DNA of 61,692 bases from Shewanella sp. 1CM18E (GCF_023161665.1 NZ_JALNTW010000023.1:1-61692); one strand, 5' to 3'; positions 9,297-18,363 are shown, counted from the stretch's first letter. A program made the numbers and translations. The notes: generated from the letters alone by a model not told the origin.

Positions 9297-10211
9297 TCAG
9301 CCCATCAGATGCTTTACCCGTGCCAAGCGCTGTTTACAACGCTCTCGCAGCATATCTCTGAGCAGCAATATAACTGGCGTTACATGCTCTCTTCCGGGGC
9401 AAACTAAATATAAGTCAGCTTCCTCACCTTGATACTCATTGAGCAGCGGCACCAAGCGTCCAGACTCTATATCGTCAGTTAGGTCGAGCCAAGACTTAAA
9501 CACTAGCCCTTGGCCTGCAACTGCCCAGCGCCTTGCAATATCGGCATCATTACAGGTGCGGTTAGCGGTGACTCTTACCTTGTGCTGCTGGCCATCTTTA
9601 TTAAAAACCCATTGGTCATGAGTGCGCTCATCTAACATAAAGAACAAGCAATTATGATCGGCTAACTGCTCAAGTGAAGCGATATCACCAAACTGCGCAA
9701 TATAGTCTGGTGACGCGCATAACACTCGGCGCGAATTGCAGATCTTAAAGGCCACCAGCGATGAGTCTTTAGGTACACCAGAACGCAACGCGACATCGAT
9801 TTTGTCATGATAAAAATCAGAGAGGTTGTCGCCAATATGCAGCCTAAGCTTTAGTTCTGGGTACTCCAGCAAAAAGTCATCCAGCCACGGCAGCAACACA
9901 TTGCGGCCAACATCTGATGGCACCGACAAACTCACCATTCCAGAAATACTCGCTTGGGTGCTTTCAATCGCGCGCTGACCCACCTCAAGATCACTCAGCG
10001 CACGACGACAGTGAATGAGATAACGCTCCCCTGCATCAGTTAACCTTAAACTACGCGTACTACGAATAAATAACGCTGTGCCTAGCTCCTTCTCTAGCCG
10101 CTTTAAGCCAGCACTCGCCACAGCTGAGGAGATATCCAGCTCAAGCGCAGCAGCAGTTAAACTACCGCAGTCAGCAACGCGTACAAACAGCTTCAAGTCG
10201 TTAAGTTGCAT
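9297..10211 (-). CDS. LysR-family transcriptional regulator
   Basis: A 304-aa regulator. I start it at 10211, MQLNDLKLFVRVADCGSLTA, the standard beginning of LysR proteins, instead of the in-frame start 105 bases upstream, which would overlap the frd terminator. The winged helix-turn-helix occupies about residues 1-60 (AAALELDISSAVASAGLKRLEKELG), followed by the effector-binding domain (VSLSVPSDVGRNVLLPWL onwards). The closest recognisable group is the one with a short linker and an effector domain beginning near residue 90. The target is unknown; the flanking frd operon is separated by a terminator, so co-regulation is not implied. Confidence 0.9.
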   Translation of the reverse strand: MQLNDLKLFVRVADCGSLTAAALELDISSAVASAGLKRLEKELGTALFIRSTRSLRLTDAGERYLIHCRRALSDLEVGQRAIESTQASISGMVSLSVPSDVGRNVLLPWLDDFLLEYPELKLRLHIGDNLSDFYHDKIDVALRSGVPKDSSLVAFKICNSRRVLCASPDYIAQFGDIASLEQLADHNCLFFMLDERTHDQWVFNKDGQQHKVRVTANRTCNDADIARRWAVAGQGLVFKSWLDLTDDIESGRLVPLLNEYQGEEADLYLVCPGREHVTPVILLLRDMLRERCKQRLARVKHLMG

Positions 10212-10283
10212 TATCAATATTCCGTTTATAAATGCACAGGTATTTAATACCAAATTGTAGATAAAACTCGCGCAAACGTCATC

Positions 10284-10313
10284 CACAAAAAAGCCTGCGT
10301 TAAGCAGGCTTTT
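10284..10313 (-). terminator. Intrinsic terminator of the frdCAB operon
   Basis: Ten-bp stem AAAAGCCTGC (10289-10298) with GCAGGCTTTT (10304-10313). On the minus strand it follows the frdB stop by about 30 bases and ends in a U run, separating frdB from the LysR gene. Confidence 0.88.
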
Positions 10314-10343
10314 CAATATGTTGTCTTAACAAAATAAGTTAAC

Positions 10344-11087
10344 TTAGACTAGCGTAACCGCCATCTTACGACGAAGATAAGCAATTTGCTGCATATGCGG
10401 CAAATCTTTCGGGCAGTTATCCTGACAGCCTAATAGCGTCATACAACCAAACACACCGTCTTGGTTACCAATCACATGGTAGAAGTCTTCCGCATTACGT
10501 GCATCACGACTATCGAGCTCAAAACGCGCAATCTTCATTAGGCCAACAGCGCCAACAAAGGTGTCACGCATTTGCTTAGTTGCGCACGCTGACACACATA
10601 CGCCACACTCAACGCAGCGCTCTAACTCGTATAGCTTAGCCGCTTCTTCAGGTGACATTGGCGCCTCTAAACGGTGAATATCATCATCGCCCGCTTTCGG
10701 GTGTAACCATAGCTTTAAGCGCTCGGCAATTTCACGCATAAACTTACCGGTGTTTACTGATAGATCGCCAATCAACTCAAAGCCAGGTAGCGGCATTAGC
10801 TTGATCTTACCATCAGCAAATTTGCTGGTTAGAGTGCGGCAGGCCAGAGTCGGCATACCGTTAATCACCATAGCGCAGCTACCACAAATACCCGCACGAC
10901 AAACAAAGTCAAACTGCAGCGATGGATCTTGCAACTCACGCAACTGATTTAGCGCAATAAAGACCGTCATACCAGGCGCTTCTTCGATCTGGTAATCCAC
11001 CATCTTCGGCTTATCATCCGGCATTTGCGGATCATATCTGAAAATACTGAAAGTTAAGGTGCGGCCCTTAGCCATTTGTTGGCTCAT
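10344..11087 (-). CDS. frdB: Fumarate reductase iron-sulfur subunit
   Basis: A 247-aa subunit that carries electrons between cytochrome b and the flavoprotein. Three cluster motifs are in place: CRAGICGSCAMVINGMPTLAC for [2Fe-2S] (about 63-83), CVECGVCVSAC for [4Fe-4S] (about 157-167), and CMTLLGCQDNCPKDLP for the third cluster (about 215-230). It overlaps the frdA stop by ATGA, so translation is coupled. The gene order C-A-B and the single cytochrome subunit match the Wolinella-type quinol:fumarate reductase. The E. coli enzyme has two membrane anchors instead. Succinate dehydrogenase activity cannot be excluded from sequence. Confidence 0.93.
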   Translation of the reverse strand: MSQQMAKGRTLTFSIFRYDPQMPDDKPKMVDYQIEEAPGMTVFIALNQLRELQDPSLQFDFVCRAGICGSCAMVINGMPTLACRTLTSKFADGKIKLMPLPGFELIGDLSVNTGKFMREIAERLKLWLHPKAGDDDIHRLEAPMSPEEAAKLYELERCVECGVCVSACATKQMRDTFVGAVGLMKIARFELDSRDARNAEDFYHVIGNQDGVFGCMTLLGCQDNCPKDLPHMQQIAYLRRKMAVTLV

Positions 11088-13081
11088 TTAGCGATCTCTC
11101 CTGCGCCTGAGTTTAGTTTATCACTCAAACGTTCGTTCTTTGGTTTTAATGATTCTGGTACGTCAAATGGCATCACTGCCGCTTGTTTTTGATGTCTATT
11201 GGCATCAGGGCCAAGCTGGCTGATAATCTCTGCAATTTGCTGTTCACGCTTTTCAGTGTCTGGGTGGGCAATCGCATTGTCGATACCGTAACCACGGTAT
11301 CCTGGTGGCAACTCCATCTTCATCACATCTAACTGCTCATACTCAAGCTGTGGTGACAAGCTGTTAGCATCTGGCCAGCTTGATAACGTGCGATTTAGCC
11401 AGTCTTTATCGTTACGCTGTGGGAAGTCCTCACGAGCATGCGCTCCGCGGCTCTCTGTGCGCGCAGCAGCACCAGTTGCAACGGTCAGTGCCACTTTAAG
11501 CATGCGCTTAACACGCAGCGCTTCAACCAGCTCAGGGTTAGCATGGCGCTTCTTACACTTAAGACCTAACGCATTAGCACGCTTAAGCAAGTCTTGCAGC
11601 TCGCTTACCGCTTTATCAAGTTCTGGGCCATTACGGAAAATACCCACGTAATCCATCATGATGCGCTGCATCTGCTGCTTAAGTTCAAATGGATTCTCTG
11701 TGCCTTCACCGTCAATCAGCTCGTCAATTTCGCTTTGCAGTTTACCCACAAAGGTCTCAACTAGATTGGTGTCGATTTCAAGAGTGTTCTGCTCACAAAA
11801 ATCAGCCACATACTTACCGATGATCATGCCGCCAACCACAGTCTCAGCCAATGAGTTACCGCCTAAACGGTTAAAGCCGTGCATATCCCAACAGGCTGCT
11901 TCACCGACACTGAATAGGCCTTTAAGCTGTGGGCTTTGACCGGTAGCATCAGTACGAATACCACCCATAGAGTAATGCTGCGTCGGTCTGACTGGGATCC
12001 AATCTTTAGCAGGATCTATGCCTAAGAAGTTCTCACAAATTTCTTTTACTTCACGCAAGTTAGTTTCAACGTGCTTACGGCCTAGCAAAGTAATGTCTAA
12101 CCACAAATGCGGACCGTACGGGCTATCTACGCCCTTACCTTTGCGCATATGCTCGGTCATGCGGCGCGATACCACGTCACGTGAAGCTAGCTCTTTCTTT
12201 TCTGGCTCATAATCTGGCATAAAGCGGTGACCATCTTTGTCACGCAATAAACCACCATCACCACGACAACCTTCTGTGGTTAAAATGCCCACTGGTACAA
12301 TCGCTGTAGGGTGGAACTGTACCGCTTCCATATTGCCTAGTTTGGCAACACCAGTTTCTAGTGCTAGTGCTTGACCCACACCTTCGCAGATAATCGCGTT
12401 AGTCGATACTTCATAAATACGGCCATAGCCGCCAGTGGCAATGGTGGTCGACTTAGCAACATACGCAATAAGCTCGCCGGTAATTAAGCAGCGCGCAACC
12501 ACACCGTGACAACGCTTACCGTCATGAATAAGCGACAATGCTTCCATGCGCTCATGCACAGGAATGTCCATCGAGATGGCTTTATTATCTACCGCATACA
12601 GCAGTGAATGGCCTGTGCCGTCGGCAGTGTAGCAAGTACGCCATTTTTTAGTACCACCAAAGTCGCGGGCGTTAATTAAACCGTGCGCCTCTTCTGCTTC
12701 TTCAATAGTGACTTTTTCCGCATTCACCACCACTTGGCGTGGCCCTTTGGTAATGCGGGTCCAAGGTACGCCCCAGTTTGCCAATTCACGCACGGCTTTA
12801 GGTGCACAGTGGGCAAACATACGAGCGACGTCCTGATCGCATCCCCAGTCAGAACCTTTTACGGTATCTTGGAAATGCACATCTTCATCATCACCCATGC
12901 CCTTAACAGTGTTACCAAGACTTGCCTGCATACCACCTTGCGCAGCCGCAGAGTGTGAACGTTTAGCAGGGATCAGAGATAGCACGACGGTGTCGAGCCC
13001 TCTCTCTTTCGAGGCGATGGCGACCCTTAGTCCAGCCAGACCGGCGCCCACGACTAAAGAATCGGTATATATGAGTTTCAC
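11084..13081 (-). CDS. frdA: Fumarate reductase flavoprotein subunit
   Basis: Catalytic subunit of 665 aa with covalently bound FAD, reducing fumarate to succinate. Dinucleotide-binding motif GAGLAGLRVAIA is at residues 13-24, and the histidine that carries FAD lies in RSHSAAAQGG (about 43-52). Later segments include HPTAIVP, the active-site region ELASRDVVSRRM, and RLGGNSLAETVVGG near residue 400. It starts with GTG at 13081 behind AAGGAGC. A 165-bp gap separates it from frdC; there a 12-base direct repeat ATCAATCTCAAG occurs twice (13186-13197, 13200-13211), so a second internal promoter is possible. The cytoplasmic, membrane-associated form fits the operon; soluble periplasmic Shewanella fumarate reductases have haem domains and look different. 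Confidence 0.94.
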   Translation of the reverse strand: MKLIYTDSLVVGAGLAGLRVAIASKERGLDTVVLSLIPAKRSHSAAAQGGMQASLGNTVKGMGDDEDVHFQDTVKGSDWGCDQDVARMFAHCAPKAVRELANWGVPWTRITKGPRQVVVNAEKVTIEEAEEAHGLINARDFGGTKKWRTCYTADGTGHSLLYAVDNKAISMDIPVHERMEALSLIHDGKRCHGVVARCLITGELIAYVAKSTTIATGGYGRIYEVSTNAIICEGVGQALALETGVAKLGNMEAVQFHPTAIVPVGILTTEGCRGDGGLLRDKDGHRFMPDYEPEKKELASRDVVSRRMTEHMRKGKGVDSPYGPHLWLDITLLGRKHVETNLREVKEICENFLGIDPAKDWIPVRPTQHYSMGGIRTDATGQSPQLKGLFSVGEAACWDMHGFNRLGGNSLAETVVGGMIIGKYVADFCEQNTLEIDTNLVETFVGKLQSEIDELIDGEGTENPFELKQQMQRIMMDYVGIFRNGPELDKAVSELQDLLKRANALGLKCKKRHANPELVEALRVKRMLKVALTVATGAAARTESRGAHAREDFPQRNDKDWLNRTLSSWPDANSLSPQLEYEQLDVMKMELPPGYRGYGIDNAIAHPDTEKREQQIAEIISQLGPDANRHQKQAAVMPFDVPESLKPKNERLSDKLNSGAGEIAK

Positions 13082-13246
13082 GCTTGCTCCTTAAATAGGA
13101 ATAGGTCGATGTTCTATTGCGCTGTGTCTTGGCTCATTGCCATGCTCAGCGTTATTTTTATTGGTTTTATAGATGCCGATTAACTATCAATCTCAAGCAA
13201 TCAATCTCAAGGCTCAGCATCAAAGAATTTGAGTTAGTCGTGCTCT

Positions 13247-13966
13247 TTATGGGCGAAACGGCTCAATCGGTAGGGTTAACTCACTGCCGATAATCATGTA
13301 CTGAGCTAGGCTCAATAAGCCAATCACCATTAAGTACACCACTAAGATATGAGCTAATTTACGCAGACCGTTACGATTAGCACTAATGCCCCATTTCACT
13401 GCAACGCGGTACAAACCAAACATGGCATGAATAACCACGGCAGGCAGTAACACGATATACAGTAACCATGCATTATCGTGATACACGCGCTCAGCGCTTA
13501 AGTGCGGACCAATTTCTGGGGTCGCAATCATGGTGTATAAGTGCACAGGCACTAGGAAGAATAAGATGAAGCCGCTGACTAGCTGCCAAAACCACACACG
13601 AGTATCGCTATGGTTAACCACTTGCATTTGGCTGCGTAGCGCACGCCATTGGCCAATTTGTGCAGGGAAGCGACGCAGTGCAAATGCCGCATGGACTAAA
13701 ACCACTACTAATAAGAAAGTCGAGAAAATGGTGGTCAGTAGCGGATAACCATGGCCGGTTTCGCTAAACATGCCGCCTTCTAGAAATTGCACCACATGGT
13801 AAAAAGCTTCTTTACCAAACAAGATGCTAGATTCGAAGTGCAGATGCACTAATAGAAAGCATCCTAATAGAATGCCGGTAGCACTTTGTAAACGGTCAGC
13901 TTTAGCAGACCAAGCGCTAGCCACTTTTTGTTGAAATAGAGCGGTAGTGTCAGTTAGGGTTCTCAC
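13247..13966 (-). CDS. frdC: Fumarate reductase cytochrome b subunit
   Basis: Membrane anchor of 239 aa that binds haem b and oxidises menaquinol. Five hydrophobic segments are visible (about residues 28-48, 76-98, 124-146, 168-190 and 208-228), with histidines in several of them (HLHFESS, HAAFAL, HLYTM, HAMFGLYR), as in the Wolinella diheme FrdC. The first codon is GTG at 13966; the binding site ahead is weak, and a second GTG 14 codons in is an alternative. It is first in frdCAB and divergent from prmA. Confidence 0.9.
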   Translation of the reverse strand: MRTLTDTTALFQQKVASAWSAKADRLQSATGILLGCFLLVHLHFESSILFGKEAFYHVVQFLEGGMFSETGHGYPLLTTIFSTFLLVVVLVHAAFALRRFPAQIGQWRALRSQMQVVNHSDTRVWFWQLVSGFILFFLVPVHLYTMIATPEIGPHLSAERVYHDNAWLLYIVLLPAVVIHAMFGLYRVAVKWGISANRNGLRKLAHILVVYLMVIGLLSLAQYMIIGSELTLPIEPFRP

Positions 13967-14376
13967 GGTTATTTTTCTTTTATAGTGCCTATTGTCGGGA
14001 CTTACACCATAACAGGAAGATTTACCCTACAAATATTCGCCATTTTAAAGCGTGAGCTTGCTCACCAACAGCAACACCAGTCTTTGACGCCGATCACAAA
14101 CAGACATCAATCAAACGAACACTGGTCAAACCATTTTACCGACAAAATTCAATAACTTGAAAAGCAATTGTAAACACTAACCTTCTTAAATTGCTACGAC
14201 TTTAGTCTAAGCTTTTCTCACAAATAAGCCTATTAAGTCACAACCTATTTTTCTGTTACAAGTGTACGCTTAAACAGCATCACAATTAAAACCACAGCTT
14301 TTTACGCTTGGCGCTGACGTAAATCGAACAGATGGTTTACAATAACGCCATTATATCTAGCTACAGAGACGATCCC
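13967..14376. promoter_or_regulatory. Divergent frdC/prmA promoter region
   Basis: About 410 bases with no gene. It holds a CRP-like site (listed separately) and the A/T-rich promoter stretches for both directions. No FNR box with two good halves was found. Confidence 0.5.
14083..14098. promoter_or_regulatory. Candidate CRP-binding site upstream of frdC
   Basis: TTTGA, six bases, TCACA: nine of ten core positions of the TGTGA-N6-TCACA consensus. It lies about 117 bp upstream of the frdC start. In Shewanella oneidensis anaerobic respiration genes, including fumarate reductase, depend on cAMP-CRP, which makes the site plausible. The prediction rests on the match and the location only. Confidence 0.45.
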
Positions 14377-15258
14377 ATGCCTTGGATCCAATTAAAGGTC
14401 GACACCGACAACCAGCACGCCGATGCCTTAAGCGACATGCTTATGGATCTTGGTTCACTATCTATCACTTACGAAGATGGCAAAGATACACCAATCTTTG
14501 AGCCAACTTTAGGCGAAACGCCACTGTGGAACCACACAGTACTAACCGCGCTATTTGAAGCCGATTACGATTTAGCGCCAATTGTGACCATGCTTAAAGG
14601 CTTGCCATACCTAGGTGAAAACTTCAGCCATAAGATTGAACAAGTTGAAGATAAAGACTGGGAACGTGAGTGGATGGATAACTTCCACCCGATTCAATTC
14701 GGAGATCGCTTATGGATCTGCCCAAGCTGGCGTGAAATCCCTGATCCAACAGCAGTTAACGTGATCTTAGATCCAGGTTTAGCATTTGGTACAGGTACTC
14801 ACCCAACCACTGCACTTTGTTTAGAATGGTTAGACGGCCTAGATTACACCAATAAAGACGTTATCGACTTTGGTTGTGGCTCAGGTATTTTAGCCGTAGC
14901 CGCACTAAAACTTGGTGCTGAGCGCGTAACTGGTATCGACATCGACTACCAAGCAATTGAAGCCTCAAAAGCAAACGCAGAACGTAACGGCGTTGAAGAC
15001 AAGCTAGACCTATATCTGCCTGAAGATCAGCCAGCCGATCTGCTTGCCGATATTCTAGTAGCCAACATTCTTGCGGGTCCACTACGTGAACTTGCGCCAC
15101 TTATTGCTGAAAAAGTAAAACCAGGTGGACAATTAGCACTATCAGGCCTACTACAAGAACAAGCTGAAGAGATCTCAGCTTTCTACAGCCAGTGGTTCGA
15201 TATGGATGCACCGGCTCACAAAGACGACTGGAGTCGCTTGACAGGTATACGCAAATAG
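14377..15258 (+). CDS. prmA: Ribosomal protein L11 methyltransferase
   Basis: Trimethylates several amino groups of ribosomal protein L11 using S-adenosylmethionine. The 293-aa product begins at 14377 (MPWIQLKVDT, like E. coli PrmA); the upstream in-frame ATG adds 15 residues not found in the family. The N-terminal substrate-recognition domain covers about residues 1-100. The AdoMet domain shows LDPGLAFGTGTHPTT (about 130-144), VIDFGCGSGILAVAA (about 160-174) and the NPPY-like position occupied by VANILAGPL. It precedes dusB-fis, the usual order in this family. Confidence 0.95.
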   Translation: MPWIQLKVDTDNQHADALSDMLMDLGSLSITYEDGKDTPIFEPTLGETPLWNHTVLTALFEADYDLAPIVTMLKGLPYLGENFSHKIEQVEDKDWEREWMDNFHPIQFGDRLWICPSWREIPDPTAVNVILDPGLAFGTGTHPTTALCLEWLDGLDYTNKDVIDFGCGSGILAVAALKLGAERVTGIDIDYQAIEASKANAERNGVEDKLDLYLPEDQPADLLADILVANILAGPLRELAPLIAEKVKPGGQLALSGLLQEQAEEISAFYSQWFDMDAPAHKDDWSRLTGIRK

Positions 15259-15266
15259 CGGTAACC

Positions 15267-15302
15267 CGCGGCGCTTTCAGCGCCGCGACTGACTTCTCAG
15301 TC
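15267..15302 (+). terminator. Tandem hairpins after prmA
   Basis: A GC-rich 9-bp stem CGCGGCGCT/AGCGCCGCG (15267-15287) is directly followed by GACTGA/TCAGTC (15287-15302). Neither has a good T tract, so this is a transcript-end or RNA-stability structure more than a textbook terminator. Confidence 0.45.
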
Positions 15303-15409
15303 AACAAAAGTCAAGCAAAAAAGTTGCCTCTAGGTCATTTATTGACCTTTTCACAGGCTTGAAAAAGGCGTACTATAGCGCCCCTTTGACGAGCAAGGTG
15401 TTTTGATAA

Positions 15410-16378
15410 ATGCAGATTGGCCCCTATCACCTGAAAAATCAGTTGATCGTGGCACCAATGGCAGGTGTCACAGACCAACCCTTTAGAAATCTCTGTTTAC
15501 GTTATGGCGCAGCCTTAGCCGTGTCAGAGATGCTTTCGTCTAATCCTGAAGTTTGGGATACAGATAAAAGCCGCTTGCGTATGACACACGCAGGTGAAGA
15601 CGGAATACGTTCGGTTCAGATTGCCGGAGCAGATCCTGAGTTAATGGCCAATGCCGCTGTTGTTAACGTACAACAAGGGGCGCAAATCATTGACATCAAT
15701 ATGGGCTGCCCAGCGAAAAAAGTGAATAAGAAGCTTGCGGGATCAGCTTTGCTACAAGATCCAGTACAAGTAGAAGCAATTCTACGTGCTGTAGTAGCTG
15801 CGGTTGACGTGCCTGTTACGCTAAAAATTCGAACGGGTTGGGCTCCAGAGCACAGGAATGGTGTTCATATCGCCCAGATTGCAGAAGATTGCGGTATTGC
15901 TTCATTAGCCGTTCACGGCAGAACGAGGCAGTGCATGTACAAAGGCGATGCCGAGTACGACACAATCAAAGCAATTAAAAAACAGATCTCGATACCTGTT
16001 GTCGCAAATGGAGACATTTTAACGCCAGAGAAAGCACGTTTTGTGTTGGATTATACTGGTGTGGATGCCCTGATGATAGGACGAGGAGCTCAAGGAAGGC
16101 CTTGGATATTTAGGGAAATCCAGCATTACCTGGATACAGGTAATAAGCTAGCGCCCGTTGAGATGGATGAAAAGCGTCAAGTTATGCTTGAACACCTGGA
16201 ACTACTATACAAACTGTATGGTGATTTCAAGGGCATCCGCTTCGCAAGAAAGCATGTTGGCTGGTACCTAGACCAAGAACATCAACGACCTTTTAGGGCC
16301 GAATTTAATCGACTCGAAACCGTTGAAGAACAATGTTCCATGGTGGAACGCTATTTTGATGAATTTGTTGCAAATTAA
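15410..16378 (+). CDS. dusB: tRNA-dihydrouridine synthase B
   Basis: FMN-dependent enzyme of 322 aa reducing specific uridines in the tRNA D-loop. Motifs: APMAGVTDQPFRNLC (about 15-29), INMGCPAKKV with the catalytic cysteine near residue 100, LKIRTGW (about 139-145), VHGRTRQ (about 171-177) and MIGRGAQGRPW (about 222-232). It is co-directional with fis and ends 17 bp before it, the classic dusB-fis operon. Confidence 0.96.
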   Translation: MQIGPYHLKNQLIVAPMAGVTDQPFRNLCLRYGAALAVSEMLSSNPEVWDTDKSRLRMTHAGEDGIRSVQIAGADPELMANAAVVNVQQGAQIIDINMGCPAKKVNKKLAGSALLQDPVQVEAILRAVVAAVDVPVTLKIRTGWAPEHRNGVHIAQIAEDCGIASLAVHGRTRQCMYKGDAEYDTIKAIKKQISIPVVANGDILTPEKARFVLDYTGVDALMIGRGAQGRPWIFREIQHYLDTGNKLAPVEMDEKRQVMLEHLELLYKLYGDFKGIRFARKHVGWYLDQEHQRPFRAEFNRLETVEEQCSMVERYFDEFVAN

Positions 16379-16395
16379 TAAAGAGCAGAATACGA

Positions 16396-16701
16396 ATGTT
16401 TGATCAGACTACTCACACTGAAGTTCACCCACTTACTGTTGGCAAAATCGAAACCGCAAGTGGCGCTATCAAGCCACAATTACTACGTGATGCGGTAAAG
16501 CGTGCTGTCACTAACTTTTTCGCTCAGATGGACGGGCAAGAAGCTGAAGAAGTATATGAAATGGTGTTAAGCGAAGTTGAAGCACCTCTGCTAGATATCA
16601 TCATGCAACACACTCGTGGCAACCAGACTCGCGCTGCCAACATGCTAGGTATCAACCGTGGTACTCTACGCAAGAAATTAAAGAAATACGGCATGAACTA
16701 A
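16396..16701 (+). CDS. fis: DNA-binding protein Fis
   Basis: Nucleoid protein of 101 aa that bends DNA, activates rRNA promoters and stimulates some recombination reactions. The C-terminal helix-turn-helix reads NQTRAANMLGINRGTLRKKLKKYGMN, nearly identical to E. coli Fis. Its last four codons and stop lie inside the 30-bp repeat that marks the left end of the genomic island, so the insertion left the coding sequence complete. The terminator now following it belongs to the island; the presumed original lies past the right end at 38105-38144. Confidence 0.97.
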   Translation: MFDQTTHTEVHPLTVGKIETASGAIKPQLLRDAVKRAVTNFFAQMDGQEAEEVYEMVLSEVEAPLLDIIMQHTRGNQTRAANMLGINRGTLRKKLKKYGMN

Positions 16702-16716
16702 GACTAACGTCTTAAC
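16687..16716. repeat. Left attachment site (attL core)
   Basis: Thirty bases identical to 38065-38094. It contains the palindrome TAAGAC-TAAC-GTCTTA (16699-16714), whose arms could be the two recombinase core-binding sites around the crossover. The first 15 bases encode the last fis residues and stop. Confidence 0.93.
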
Positions 16717-16727
16717 GTGTTGTATAG

Positions 16728-16763
16728 AAACGGGTTTTTTGGCGACAAAAAGCCCGTTTTTGC
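16728..16763 (+). terminator. Island-borne terminator after fis
   Basis: Stem AAACGGGTTTTTT (16728-16740) with AAAAAGCCCGTTT (16747-16759), one G-T pair, followed by T residues. It matches in position and outer stem the perfect hairpin right of the island (38105-38138), so the element appears to bring a replacement terminator for fis. Confidence 0.7.
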
Positions 16764-16768
16764 TAATA

Positions 16769-16789
16769 TGTACCCCCATATGTACCCCC
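16769..16789. repeat. Paired TGTACCCCC motif near attL (possible integrase arm sites)
   Basis: TGTACCCCC occurs at 16769-16777 and 16781-16789, exactly 12 bp apart. The same pair recurs at 37915-37935 and, with one change, at 38148-38167. Distance from the core and repeated phasing suggest arm-type binding sites for the recombinase or excision factor. Confidence 0.5.
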
Positions 16790-16906
16790 GTTGTTTTGTT
16801 GCCCTAGCCCTTATCCCCTCTCAGTTTTCGCAATTTCACCCATAAAAAATATCATGTGAAAAGTTCAGCTGTTAGACGCAGTTAAAAGGCCTATCTCTTC
16901 AGATCC

Positions 16907-16930
16907 TCAAAAAATTTGTTTTTACTTGTA
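16907..16930. promoter_or_regulatory. Copy 1 of a shared AAATTT-GTTTTTAC element
   Basis: The words AAAATTTGTTTTTACTTGTA match copies at 19185-19206 and 19883-19908, which lie ahead of the two AlpA-like genes. This copy is near the left island end, downstream of the PP2C-like gene and facing inward. Its role is unknown: a regulator operator or a promoter element. Confidence 0.4.
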
Positions 16931-16981
16931 TCTAAATTTAAGGGGAAACCAACAACTTTAGTAAAATGATTCTAGTAAGCA

Positions 16982-17656
16982 TCAAACGAGAATGAGACTG
17001 AAATTGTCTCGGGCATTCTTCGTCAAATTAGGTAGTTCGCTTTTAATAAGATGTTTACACTCCTCGATATCCCCAACTAGTTTAGGTTCCATCTCAGACC
17101 AAAAACCATCACTACACAGTAACAAGCAGCCCTGTTCAGGCGTTGGAATAGTAAACACTTTGACATCACTCAATGCTTTTCCTGTTTTAATCTTGCAAGC
17201 TACTAAATGTCTAAGATCTAGGTACGTGTCGCGAGTTATACTGCCGTTTTTATACAGCTCCAAATAGGGCACATCATCCACAGTATGCCAGTCGACACCT
17301 GACGCTGTTAAATACCCAAGCCGACAGTCTCCACAATGAGCAACAAGAACCTCTCCTTCAAGCACCACTGCAATAGTCATACAAAAAGCTATATCAGTGC
17401 CGAATTCACTTTCCACAGATTTAACGGCTTGCTCAATATCGTTTAAAAAACACTTTTCGTTGCAAATATCTTGCTGTTGAGTATTACTGCGTAATGTCGA
17501 GCAAAACAGGCTAACAGCTTGAGCCACTATATCCTTATGATTAATACCATCACAAACAACATATAAGTGTCCTCCCGCAACAGGCCAGTGAGCTGCGTAA
17601 TCGGCATTAACACTCTCAACGCCTCCAAGTTCGCAAGTTAGAATAGTCGGAGTCAA
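16982..17656 (-). CDS. PP2C-like serine/threonine phosphatase
   Basis: A 224-aa protein with the ordered motifs of metal-dependent PP2C phosphatases: VVCDGINHKD (about 33-42, the metal-binding aspartate-glycine), GTDIAFCMTIAVV (about 85-97), AHCGDCRLGYL (about 105-115), LLLCSDGFWSEM (about 178-189) and ARDNFSLILV at the end. It would remove phosphate from protein side chains in the cytoplasm. Translation starts at a TTG that overlaps the preceding stop (TTGA), behind a strong GGAGGGG site. It is last in an apparent three-gene operon with an AbiEii-like nucleotidyltransferase and a winged-helix protein, an association I do not recognise as a named system. The metal sites look complete but were judged by eye. 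Confidence 0.75.
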   Translation of the reverse strand: MTPTILTCELGGVESVNADYAAHWPVAGGHLYVVCDGINHKDIVAQAVSLFCSTLRSNTQQQDICNEKCFLNDIEQAVKSVESEFGTDIAFCMTIAVVLEGEVLVAHCGDCRLGYLTASGVDWHTVDDVPYLELYKNGSITRDTYLDLRHLVACKIKTGKALSDVKVFTIPTPEQGCLLLCSDGFWSEMEPKLVGDIEECKHLIKSELPNLTKNARDNFSLILV

Positions 17657-18363
17657 CTCAATTCCCCTCCAGATGAAAGCTGGTTAAATCTCTCTTCAAT
17701 CATCTCTATTCTCTCATCTTCCTCACCATTCATCGCATTACTTAATAAGTAATCAAAATCTGAATTAGAAATAAACTTTGACATCTCTACTTGAATATAC
17801 TGTCTCAGTTCTAAGGGAGAGGACGCTATTTCACTAATCAAATCATCTCTACCATTAATGAGTACAACAATATCTTCAGCATCCTTACTCGCTAACATAT
17901 CAATTCCACGATCAGCAAATGCTGCTAATTTCGTGGCCAATAGGTGTTTTGCTTGAGCAATCTTAATCTTAAGACCTGTTGGCAATATGTAATCCACTGA
18001 CTCAGCAAGCCCAACTCGGAACCATTGATTAGAAAACCCCAGAACATCCTCATCATCAGGCATAACATCGACCAAAATGCCATCACAAACAAATCTACAA
18101 TAAGGCGCTGGATCATCATCCCCTAGTTCTGGTGGAGATTCCTTGAAACCTCTATTACGGAGCTCTTCTGCCAACTTTTGATAATCACAATAACTAGATA
18201 CTGACACAATAAAATCTACATCTTTGGTACTGCTTATATCGATTGGTTGAGCGTCATCTAAATGGAGAGATACAGTAGCCCCGCCGACAAATGCAACCTG
18301 TTTTAATAAGTCTTCTCCGAGAGCAATAGCTATAGGAAGGATTAATGCTTCATGTTCTGTCAT
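17653..18363 (-). CDS. AbiEii/AbiGii-like nucleotidyltransferase
   Basis: A 236-aa protein with the pol-beta-type nucleotidyltransferase core: FVGGATVSLHL (about 25-35), then KDVDFIV (about 47-53), the acidic pair, and LVDVMP (about 97-102), the third acidic position. A helical segment follows (KLAAFADRGIDMLASKDAEDIVVLI, shared with AbiEii-type toxins). In type IV toxin-antitoxin and abortive-infection pairs such proteins are toxins that modify tRNA or other RNA with nucleotides. It begins 2 bp after the winged-helix gene and overlaps the PP2C gene by 4 bp. Substrate and toxicity are inferred from family only. Confidence 0.75.
   Translation of the reverse strand: MTEHEALILPIAIALGEDLLKQVAFVGGATVSLHLDDAQPIDISSTKDVDFIVSVSSYCDYQKLAEELRNRGFKESPPELGDDDPAPYCRFVCDGILVDVMPDDEDVLGFSNQWFRVGLAESVDYILPTGLKIKIAQAKHLLATKLAAFADRGIDMLASKDAEDIVVLINGRDDLISEIASSPLELRQYIQVEMSKFISNSDFDYLLSNAMNGEEDERIEMIEERFNQLSSGGELS

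Noticed and set aside
16687..16716. A tRNA gene as the island target
   Set aside because: The repeat lies in the fis 3' end; no tRNA cloverleaf is present at either boundary.
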